Assembly (NCBI GenBank): GCA_035417425.1
Contig: DAOLPD010000021.1
Coordinates: 1-25,780 of the forward strand
Direction: 5' to 3'
DNA length: 25,780 nucleotides
DNA from: BRH-c25 sp035417425
Lineage (GTDB): Bacteria; Bacillota; Clostridia; Lutisporales; Lutisporaceae
Below, one piece after another: positions 8,395-14,795 of the stretch (positions within the stretch are counted from its first letter, which is position 1; every line of letters starts with the position of its first letter). Under the pieces are notes generated by a model. That model was given only the letters and a program-made list of their open reading frames with translations, was not told the origin of the DNA and searched no databases. The position numbers and the translations under genes are program-made.

Positions 8395-8921
8395 TTGGAA
8401 GCACCTCCTTTTTCCTTTTTGTATATACCTCTTATTACTTCTCTTGCACTGTTAGGTGTAAGATTTCCGTATGCTTCACCGTTTATCATCATAACCGGTG
8501 CAAGGCTGCAGCATCCAAGGCACGCCACATTTTCAAGGGTAAACATGCCGTCCTTGCTTGTCCCTCCCGGTGCTATTCCAAGTTCGTCGCATATGGCTTC
8601 GCTTATCTTGTCAGATCCGTTTACATGACAAGCAGTTCCCTGGCATTGAAGTATTATATACTTGCCTATAGGATTCAATCTGAATTGTGAATAAAAGGTT
8701 GCGATACCGTAAATCTTTGCTTTTTTGTTTCCGGTTCTATCGGCAATTGTTTTCAGAGCTTCCAGAGGAAGATATCCGTAAATACCCTGAGTATCCTGAA
8801 GTATGCTGATAAGGCTTGCACTTTGCCCCTCATACTTCTTGAACACAGGTTCCATTAGTGACAGATCCACTTCCTTATTGCAGAAATTGGTTTCAAGTTT
8901 TTTTTCACAAGTACATGACAT
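8391..8921 (-). CDS. nuoE: NuoE/HydC-like [2Fe-2S] thioredoxin-fold subunit
   Basis: A 176-residue homologue of the 24-kDa subunit of complex I. A helical N-terminal domain (YLPLEALKTIA, YGIATFYSQF) precedes a thioredoxin-like domain. Its [2Fe-2S] cluster ligands fit CxxxxC at C93/C98 and CxxxC at C134/C138. It is the first gene of the three-gene operon and pairs with the NuoF-like subunit encoded next. An extra N-terminal segment containing three cysteines (C3, C5, C14) precedes the family core; whether these bind metal is unknown. The ATG follows GGAGGGG at about 8932-8938. A minus-strand TATAAT at 8953-8958 could be the -10 box of the operon promoter, but I see no convincing -35 box. The EamA gene stops 79 bases upstream with no clear terminator, so some read-through is possible. 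Confidence 0.95.
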   Translation of the reverse strand: MSCTCEKKLETNFCNKEVDLSLMEPVFKKYEGQSASLISILQDTQGIYGYLPLEALKTIADRTGNKKAKIYGIATFYSQFRLNPIGKYIILQCQGTACHVNGSDKISEAICDELGIAPGGTSKDGMFTLENVACLGCCSLAPVMMINGEAYGNLTPNSAREVIRGIYKKEKGGASN

Positions 8922-9000
8922 GAGCTGTATCCCCTCCTACATGTAGAATTATATTATATAACCTTAAATATATATAAGCTTATTAACAACTTTAATTTTG

Positions 9001-9915
9001 TCAGATGTTTTGCGATGCATCCAAAGCCTTGTCTTCCTCCTCTTTTGCATTTTTATCATAAGAAAAGAGCAATACCGAAGCTATTACCATGATACTGCCT
9101 ATTGCCGACGTCAAACTCATTTTTTCACCAAAGAGAATAATTCCCATAATCACACTGGTAATCGGGGCACTGGTGCTGAATATTGAGGCATATGTGGGGC
9201 CAATCATCTGTATGGATTTGTTGTAGGCGAGTATTCCAAAAACCGTACATATCAATGCAAGGCATAAAATCCCGAGCACTGCAGGCAGCTGCATCGAGAT
9301 CATGAAACTGCGGGTTGCAGCTCCAAATATAAAGAATGAAACAGCGGAGAAAAATGACACATAAAAAGTGATGAGAAGGCCATCCATTTCCTTTAATTCC
9401 CCTTTACCGATTTCTATGGTATATAAGGAATAAAGAATGCCGGATGCAAGTGCCAAAGCAACTCCTTTCAAATCAACCGAAGAACCTGTGTCGCCTGCCA
9501 GTATATACACCCCGATAATAGAAATTGCCAATGCAAAAATCTTCAAGGCCGGCATTTTTTCCTTGAAAATGAAAAAAGAAAGAACTGCTACAACCGCCGG
9601 ATATATAAAATGCAATGTCATGGACAGGCCGGTTGAAATATAGTTGTAAGACAAAAATACTGTTATGGTGGTTGCTGAATATCCTGCTATTCCGATATAT
9701 GCAAGCCTGCCTAAAAGCTTCTTGCTCACCTTAAGCTCTACTTTCCTGCAGCGCAGGATTCCCGCCAATATCAAGGATGCGATAAGGAACCTGAAAAACA
9801 AGACGGTAACGGCATTAGTCCCTGCGTTATATGCAATTACCGCAAATACAGGAACAAATCCGAAGGATACAGCCGAAGAAACGGCATAAATAATACCCAA
9901 TACCTTTTTACTCAT
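9001..9915 (-). CDS. EamA/DMT-family transporter
   Basis: A 304-residue integral membrane protein with about ten hydrophobic segments arranged as two EamA repeats (roughly 5-135 and 150-290). The typical opening is a glycine- and alanine-rich helix with AVSFGFVPVF. The second repeat includes GPTYASIFSTSAPITSVIMG near 239-258. The family exports metabolites, amino acids, nucleotides or drugs; the substrate cannot be read from sequence. The charged C-terminal tail (KNAKEEEDKALDASQ) is cytoplasmic. The ATG follows AAGGAAGG at 9922-9929. It lies between DUF378 and the redox operon on the same strand, but a functional link is not evident. Confidence 0.9.
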   Translation of the reverse strand: MSKKVLGIIYAVSSAVSFGFVPVFAVIAYNAGTNAVTVLFFRFLIASLILAGILRCRKVELKVSKKLLGRLAYIGIAGYSATTITVFLSYNYISTGLSMTLHFIYPAVVAVLSFFIFKEKMPALKIFALAISIIGVYILAGDTGSSVDLKGVALALASGILYSLYTIEIGKGELKEMDGLLITFYVSFFSAVSFFIFGAATRSFMISMQLPAVLGILCLALICTVFGILAYNKSIQMIGPTYASIFSTSAPITSVIMGIILFGEKMSLTSAIGSIMVIASVLLFSYDKNAKEEEDKALDASQNI

Positions 9916-10030
9916 GATAACCTTCCTTTATAAATATTTGGCACATAAGCAGTCAGTAAAACCTATTATAACAAGATTTCGCGGATATCTTTTTGCCTTA
10001 TTATAATAATTATACACAACTAATAATGAA

Positions 10031-10051
10031 TTACAAATCATAAATTTGTAA
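10031..10051. repeat. Small inverted repeat beside the larger palindrome
   Basis: Perfect 8-bp arms TTACAAAT (10031-10038) and ATTTGTAA (10044-10051) flank a 5-base loop. It overlaps the first bases of the long inverted repeat that follows. It is AT-rich with no T-run typical of a terminator. Confidence 0.6.
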
Positions 10052-10102
10052 GTGCCAGATGCACATGTTATATAGATCTGATAACCTGTGCATCTGGCAC
10101 TT
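10050..10102. repeat. Long near-perfect inverted repeat (22-bp arms)
   Basis: The arms at 10050-10071 and 10081-10102 are complementary at 21 of 22 positions and enclose a 9-base loop containing the palindrome AGATCT. The outer part reads AAGTGCCAGATGCAC on one arm and its complement on the other. It sits 35 bases downstream of the DUF378 stop on the minus strand, so it could serve as a transcript end. Neither side has a long T-run, so it is not a textbook intrinsic terminator. It may belong to a family of dispersed palindromic repeats. Confidence 0.75.
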
Positions 10103-10136
10103 ATTTCCCAGAAAAGCTGTTTAGTTTACACTTATC

Positions 10137-10346
10137 CTACTTATCGTTACCTGCTGCCCTTTCACGTTCTCTGAAAAGCAGACTGATTGACCATATCCCG
10201 GCTGCACCGACTAATGTATAAATAATCCTGCTCAGCAGTTCATCCTGCCCTCCAAAAAGTGATGCCACCAGGTCATACTGAAAAAGACCAACAAGCAGCC
10301 AGTTCAGTGCGCCCACAATTACAAGAATAAGTGCTAACCTGTCCAT
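10137..10346 (-). CDS. DUF378 (YuzA-like) small membrane protein
   Basis: A 69-residue protein with two hydrophobic segments. The DUF378 signature is clear: ALILVIVGALNWLLVGLF, then YDLVASLFGGQ, then a second helix IIYTLVGAAGIWSISLLF and a charged tail. Function is unknown across the family. I chose the start at 10346, not an in-frame ATG 18 codons upstream. The internal ATG is preceded by AAAGGAG (10357-10363) and begins the conserved domain. The upstream codons are AT-rich and overlap a likely promoter. It is probably monocistronic, with a long inverted repeat downstream. Confidence 0.88.
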   Translation of the reverse strand: MDRLALILVIVGALNWLLVGLFQYDLVASLFGGQDELLSRIIYTLVGAAGIWSISLLFRERERAAGNDK

Positions 10347-10370
10347 ATAAACAATTCTCCTTTCTATATA

Positions 10371-10400
10371 ATAATAAAATATGGAAATATTTATAAACAA
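10371..10400 (-). promoter_or_regulatory. Candidate promoter of the DUF378 gene
   Basis: On the minus strand TTGTTT (10395-10400) and TATTAT (10371-10376) are 18 bases apart, close to sigma-A consensus and 24 bases ahead of the start codon. Assigned by eye. Confidence 0.4.
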
Positions 10401-10551
10401 AATATATTATGCGCATATTTGTGATTACTATTCATATATTAAATACTTCATATCAATGTTAATTATGGCTTGGCTTGTATTATACTGTCTAAGCTTCATG
10501 CGCTTTATATGAGGTCTCTTGTCTGCACCTGTAGGAGGAGTTTATCTATAA

Positions 10552-10644
10552 ATGTCGAAATTAGAAAAAATAGAAAATATTAACTTCACGGAGACTGGAC
10601 AAGCTTTGTGTAAAGCATTCACTCCGGAAATGAAAGGAGTCTAA
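10552..10644 (+). CDS. 30-residue leader ORF ahead of the chemoreceptor
   Basis: A small ORF (begins MSKLEKIENINFTETG, ends PEMKGV) has its own strong ribosome binding site AGGAGGAG at 10533-10540, 11 bases from the ATG. Its TAA ends 3 bases before the chemoreceptor ATG, and its last codons contain the chemoreceptor's AAAGGAG (10633-10639). This arrangement suggests translational coupling. The peptide is hydrophilic with one Cys and I recognise no family. It may be a real micropeptide, a regulatory leader, or chance. Confidence 0.45.
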   Translation: MSKLEKIENINFTETGQALCKAFTPEMKGV

Positions 10645-10647
10645 AAA

Positions 10648-12630
10648 ATGAAGAGCCTAAAAATTAAACTTCTGATTCCGGTATTGTTGGTATCATCTTT
10701 AGCTCTCCTGCTTACTACATACAGCTTCTATATTACCAACAGAACAGCACTTGAAAAGAATATTGAGGTGCAAAACGGATTAACAGCTCAGGAAAAGTCC
10801 CAGAAAATTAACGGACTGCTGTCCAATTTTGCAAAGATACTTGAAACCCTTAGTGAGTCCAACCTAATATCAGGTATTGATGAGCAAAAAGAACAGGAAG
10901 TTCTGGCGGGATTGATAAAAAAACACGAGCACATCCAGGACATTTATGTTGGACTTGCAGCGAACGGTAAATTTATAGACGGCATCTACTGGGTACCTGA
11001 TGCAGGATGGGATCCGAGAACCAGAGGCTGGTACAAGAAGGCTATGGAAACCGGCGGGGTAATATTCACCGACCCTTATATTGACTCCATTACCGGTAAT
11101 ATTGTAGTTACTCCCGCCACTGTAGTGTACTCCCCCGACGGCTCCAAAAGGGGGGTAATGGGAGCTGATATATCCCTGGAAGAGATAAGCAGGATTGTAA
11201 ATGAAATAAAGGTAGGCGAGAATGGCTATGCATTACTGATAGATGCAACAAGCATGGTTATGGCTCATCCGATTAAGGAACTGGTAGGTACAAAGTTGTT
11301 GGAAAACGAGGATAAAGCTTTTTCAGAGCTTTCAGAAACAATGCTCAGCAGTGAATCAGGCTTCACAAAGTTTGTAGAAAACGGAGAAGCAAAAGTCGTG
11401 TCCTTTACTACAATACCTCTTTCAGGCTGGAAGCTCGGAATAGTACAGCCCGAAGAAGAGGTATATGCCGAAATAAACAATACTGCCAACAAACTGATTA
11501 TGGCAGTTGTTGCAGTGCTGCTGATAATGTCTATCGTCGTTTTCCTGATTTCTGCATCTATAACAAAACCGATTGAAATGTTGAACCGGGCTGCTGCTCA
11601 GGTAGCCGCAGGGGATTTGACCAATAGAGTTAAAATCAGTTCCAAGGATGAAGTAGGCCAATTAGCCGACAGCTTTAATACAATGACTGACAACATAAAA
11701 GCACTTGTAGAGGAGATTAATAATCTATCACACACAGTGTCTTCCTATGCAGACCAGATGACCACATCTTCCCATCAGGCGGTTACTATTTCAGAACAGA
11801 TGGCGGATGCAGTGTCCGATCTGGCAAAAGGGGCGGATACTCAGGCTCAGAGCGTTCAGGAAGGACTGAATAAGATAATGCAGCTGGGTGAGAACCTGAA
11901 AGTAATTGTAGAGAACACTAATAACGCATCAGAAGCCTCCGATCAGGTTCATGAACTTATCGGAGAAGGAATGAAGGCGGTAAGCTTACAAAATAAAAAG
12001 GTTGCAGAAAACACAAATGCCGGTCATAACGTTGCCTCGGCTATAAAATCTCTGGATGAAAAATCAAAGCAGATAGGTGAGATTGTAGAAGTAATCAGCA
12101 GCATATCTAATCAGACAAACCTTCTTGCACTAAATGCCGCAATTGAGGCTGCAAGAGCAGGAGAGCAAGGAAGAGGCTTTGCTGTTGTTTCTGATGAGGT
12201 GCGTAAGCTTGCAGAGCAATCCTCTGCAGCAACCGGTAAGATAAGCAACCTGATAGAAGAAATCAAACAGGGGACCGAAAATGCCGTCAAGGAAGTGGAA
12301 ACCTCAGAGCTGATAATTAAGGAGCAGGAAACCTCTGTCGCTGATGTCAAGAGGATATTTGAGATAATAGCCTCATCGGTCGAGCAAATGAGAGTGAAAT
12401 TTGTAGAGGTTACAAAGGGCACTAAAAATATTGATACAGAGACAGCAGAGATAAATGAAGTTATAAGCAAGCTGGCAGTTATTGCAGAAGGCTATGCTGC
12501 AAATTCCGAAGAAGTAGCTGCTTCCACAGAAGAACAGGTTGCAACACTTCAGGAGATTTCAGCCAATACTAACAATCTTGCTGAAATGGCAGCGAAGCTT
12601 AAGGCTTCCCTGGAAAAGTTCAAGATATAA
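10648..12630 (+). CDS. Methyl-accepting chemotaxis protein with dCache sensor domain
   Basis: A 660-residue transmembrane chemoreceptor. TM1 is about 8-28. An extracellular double-Cache domain follows, containing WDPRTRGWYKKA near 115-126, DPYID and, later, GVMGADIS; this spacing resembles the ligand pocket of amino-acid or amine-binding dCache domains. A Trp replaces the Tyr usual before DPR, so the ligand is uncertain. TM2 is about 281-305, then HAMP to about 357. The cytoplasmic coiled-coil signalling domain has its hairpin tip near 489-525 (QTNLLALNAAIEAARAGEQG, GRGFAVVSDEVRKLAEQS), the CheA/CheW contact region. No che genes are nearby, so it would work with components encoded elsewhere. 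It is preceded by a leader ORF and followed by an intrinsic terminator. Confidence 0.95.
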   Translation: MKSLKIKLLIPVLLVSSLALLLTTYSFYITNRTALEKNIEVQNGLTAQEKSQKINGLLSNFAKILETLSESNLISGIDEQKEQEVLAGLIKKHEHIQDIYVGLAANGKFIDGIYWVPDAGWDPRTRGWYKKAMETGGVIFTDPYIDSITGNIVVTPATVVYSPDGSKRGVMGADISLEEISRIVNEIKVGENGYALLIDATSMVMAHPIKELVGTKLLENEDKAFSELSETMLSSESGFTKFVENGEAKVVSFTTIPLSGWKLGIVQPEEEVYAEINNTANKLIMAVVAVLLIMSIVVFLISASITKPIEMLNRAAAQVAAGDLTNRVKISSKDEVGQLADSFNTMTDNIKALVEEINNLSHTVSSYADQMTTSSHQAVTISEQMADAVSDLAKGADTQAQSVQEGLNKIMQLGENLKVIVENTNNASEASDQVHELIGEGMKAVSLQNKKVAENTNAGHNVASAIKSLDEKSKQIGEIVEVISSISNQTNLLALNAAIEAARAGEQGRGFAVVSDEVRKLAEQSSAATGKISNLIEEIKQGTENAVKEVETSELIIKEQETSVADVKRIFEIIASSVEQMRVKFVEVTKGTKNIDTETAEINEVISKLAVIAEGYAANSEEVAASTEEQVATLQEISANTNNLAEMAAKLKASLEKFKI

Positions 12631-12645
12631 CGAACTCAAAAATTG

Positions 12646-12678
12646 AGATTAAGCGCTTTGCGTTTAATCTTTTTTTTA
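12646..12678 (+). terminator. Intrinsic terminator of the chemoreceptor gene
   Basis: A 9-bp stem (12646-12654 with 12662-12670, one G-U pair) with a 7-base loop is followed by seven T at 12671-12677. Confidence 0.85.
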
Positions 12679-12718
12679 TTCTTTTGTTCTGTGTCTGGCG
12701 CATAATCTTTTATTATGA

Positions 12719-12724
12719 TATAAT
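12719..12724 (+). promoter_or_regulatory. Candidate -10 box of the membrane-protein/protease operon
   Basis: A consensus TATAAT lies 36 bases before the GTG start of the next gene. No convincing -35 hexamer is seen at the expected distance, so only the -10 element is proposed. Confidence 0.35.
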
Positions 12725-12759
12725 ATTATGTAAACTAAAATGAAAAAAGGAGGTTTACT

Positions 12760-13305
12760 GTGAAGAACATAAGATACATTCAAATAATAAAAGGCTTTAT
12801 TGCGTTGATTATTACAGTAGCCTTATTATATACAGGACAGGCATTGTGGCAGAGCTACGCTATTGACTTGCCTCTGGACAAAGCACTCAATGAAATAGAC
12901 GGAGTGGAAAATGTTACCTGGGATGCCGGCAGTAGTTTTAACGACGCCGTAATCATAAATGTTAAGCTTAGGGATATTGACAATCTTCAAAAAACCTACA
13001 AAGAAATAAAAGAAAAAATTGACATGACACTAAATGGCAAAAAATATTTGCTTGAAATAGCGGATGACCGGTCCCAGGAGTTGGAGCAGGCATATTATGA
13101 AATTCATTATTATGTCCAAAAGTCCATAGCGGACGGAGACTTCCCGTCTCTTGAAGCTAAAGTCCGGGAAAAAACTGAAATGATTGGAGCTGAAGCTAAA
13201 GTATATGTGGATGAGCAAAATATATATCTTCAGTTTACCAAGAAGAACAATTCTTTGTTTGCTGTGATTGGACGGCATTTCGACAGAATAGGAGGAGACA
13301 TTTGA
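12760..13305 (+). CDS. Single-span membrane protein coupled to the FtsH-like protease
   Basis: A 181-residue protein of no family I recognise. One hydrophobic segment (about 10-29, FIALIITVALLYTGQALW) follows a short basic N-terminus. The rest is a hydrophilic domain of about 150 residues, presumably outside the membrane, that alternates beta-like and helical stretches (NVTWDAGSSFNDAVIINVKL, then a charged helix around 75-90). The start is GTG, 5 bases after AAGGAGGT (12747-12754). An earlier out-of-frame ATG runs into a stop within a few codons. Its TGA shares a base with the ATG of the downstream protease gene (TGATG), so translation is likely coupled. An inferred role is an extracytoplasmic partner or adaptor of that protease. 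Confidence 0.8.
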   Translation: MKNIRYIQIIKGFIALIITVALLYTGQALWQSYAIDLPLDKALNEIDGVENVTWDAGSSFNDAVIINVKLRDIDNLQKTYKEIKEKIDMTLNGKKYLLEIADDRSQELEQAYYEIHYYVQKSIADGDFPSLEAKVREKTEMIGAEAKVYVDEQNIYLQFTKKNNSLFAVIGRHFDRIGGDI

Positions 13306-14795
13306 TGAAGAATAAGGAGATCTTTGCGGGAGCAGCGGCAGGTGTGCTGATATTCCTGGCACTTCAAGGCGTAAATATACTTCCTGTGGTGTTCATAATT
13401 GGACTCATCGGCATAATATACTATGTGAACTTCGGCAGGCGGCCCGGCAATAGCGTCAGCTTTGCTTCAGCGGAAAGAAATATCTGTTCTGTCTCTTTTG
13501 ATGATATCGGAGGCCAGGAGGTTGCCAAGAACGAACTCCGTGAAGCCCTTGAATTCATGAAAAATGAAGAGCAAATAAAGCTTCTGGGTATTCGTCCCTT
13601 AAAAGGCATATTGCTCAGCGGACCTCCGGGCACCGGGAAAACACTGCTGGCAAAAGCTGCTGCCAGTTTTACAGATTCAGTATTCTTATCAGTCAGCGGC
13701 TCGGAATTTGTGGAAATGTATGTCGGTGTAGGCGCTCAAAGAGTACGCAGGCTTTTTGAACAAGCAAGGAAGGCAGCCGAATACCTGAAAAAATCCAGCG
13801 CCGTAATTTTTATTGATGAAATTGAAGTGCTTGGAGGAGCAAGAGGACAGAATAACAGTCACCAGGAGCACGACCAGACTCTTAATGAACTGTTGGTGCA
13901 AATGGATGGCATATCCTCCGATGATGAAATAAAAATTCTTATTATTGGTGCAACAAACCGTATTGATATGCTTGACTCAGCATTGCTTCGCCCCGGCAGG
14001 TTTGACCGCCTCGTAAAGGTTGACCTTCCAGATAAAAAAGGCCGTATGCATATACTGAGACTTCATGTAAGGAACAAACCCCTTGCACCGGATGTTAGCA
14101 TAGAAGCCTTGGCCAAAGATACCTTCGGATTCTCCGGGGCGCAACTGGAAAGTGTCACAAATGAGGCTGCCATACTTGCAATGAGAAATGGCTCCGATAT
14201 GATTAACTCAAATCATTTCAGAAGTGCAGTTGAAAAAGTAATGATGGGTGAAAAGCTTGACAGGCTTCCAAGCAAGGAAGAAAAACGCAGAATAGCAGTA
14301 CACGAATCAGGACATGCACTGGTTGGTGAGCTTAAACTTCCCGGTTCTGTCGCCAGTGTCAATGTTGCATCAAGAAGCAATGCTTTGGGTTATGTACGTC
14401 AGACTCAGGAAAACGATATGTATCTGTACACCTGTGATTACCTGAAATCAAGAATTTCGACGGCACTGGCCGGTGTTATCGCGGAGGAGCTGATATTCGG
14501 CAATAGAAGCACCGGCGGATCCGGTGATTTCAAGCATGCCTCCGACATAGCGAAGCAGATTGTATTCAGCGGGATGTCCGAGCTTGGGATCATCTCTTCT
14601 GAGGATATTCCGGGAGACCAGCTGCATTCAGCTGTTACATCCATACTCAGAGATGTTGAAGGCAGCACCCGGGAGTTACTCTCGAAGTACGGAAGAACTC
14701 TTAAACAGATAACAGAATTGCTGTTGGATAAAGAAACAATATCGGGGGAAGAATTGAGGTTTATATTGAACACAGGCCGTTCAGAATGTGCATAA
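13305..14795 (+). CDS. Compact FtsH-like AAA+ zinc metalloprotease
   Basis: A 496-residue membrane-anchored ATP-dependent protease of the FtsH/M41 type. Two hydrophobic segments lie close together at about 7-22 and 24-42, so the roughly 70-100 residue extracytoplasmic domain of classical FtsH is missing. The AAA+ module has Walker A GPPGTGKT at 106-113, Walker B VIFIDEIE at 167-174, the pore-region YVGVGAQRVR, sensor ATNR and arginine fingers in RPGRFDR. The M41 zinc site is HESGH at 333-337, and the likely third ligand is D408 in GSGDFKHASD, so it should be proteolytically active. I chose the ATG at 13305 over an adjacent TTG because it sits 7 bases after GGAGGAG (13291-13297). About 100-150 residues shorter than typical FtsH, it is more likely a specialised paralogue than the housekeeping copy. 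Its stop abuts the convergent Na/Pi gene. Confidence 0.9.
   Translation: MKNKEIFAGAAAGVLIFLALQGVNILPVVFIIGLIGIIYYVNFGRRPGNSVSFASAERNICSVSFDDIGGQEVAKNELREALEFMKNEEQIKLLGIRPLKGILLSGPPGTGKTLLAKAAASFTDSVFLSVSGSEFVEMYVGVGAQRVRRLFEQARKAAEYLKKSSAVIFIDEIEVLGGARGQNNSHQEHDQTLNELLVQMDGISSDDEIKILIIGATNRIDMLDSALLRPGRFDRLVKVDLPDKKGRMHILRLHVRNKPLAPDVSIEALAKDTFGFSGAQLESVTNEAAILAMRNGSDMINSNHFRSAVEKVMMGEKLDRLPSKEEKRRIAVHESGHALVGELKLPGSVASVNVASRSNALGYVRQTQENDMYLYTCDYLKSRISTALAGVIAEELIFGNRSTGGSGDFKHASDIAKQIVFSGMSELGIISSEDIPGDQLHSAVTSILRDVEGSTRELLSKYGRTLKQITELLLDKETISGEELRFILNTGRSECA

Noticed and set aside
10347..10400. Longer N-terminus for the DUF378 protein
   Set aside because: The extra codons are very AT-rich and overlap the probable promoter; the internal ATG has AAAGGAG and matches the start of the family domain.
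10401..10551. c-di-GMP riboswitch ahead of the chemoreceptor
   Set aside because: The conserved core of the GEMM/c-di-GMP-I class (GCACAGGGCAAACC-like) is absent, and I could not match the c-di-GMP-II consensus.
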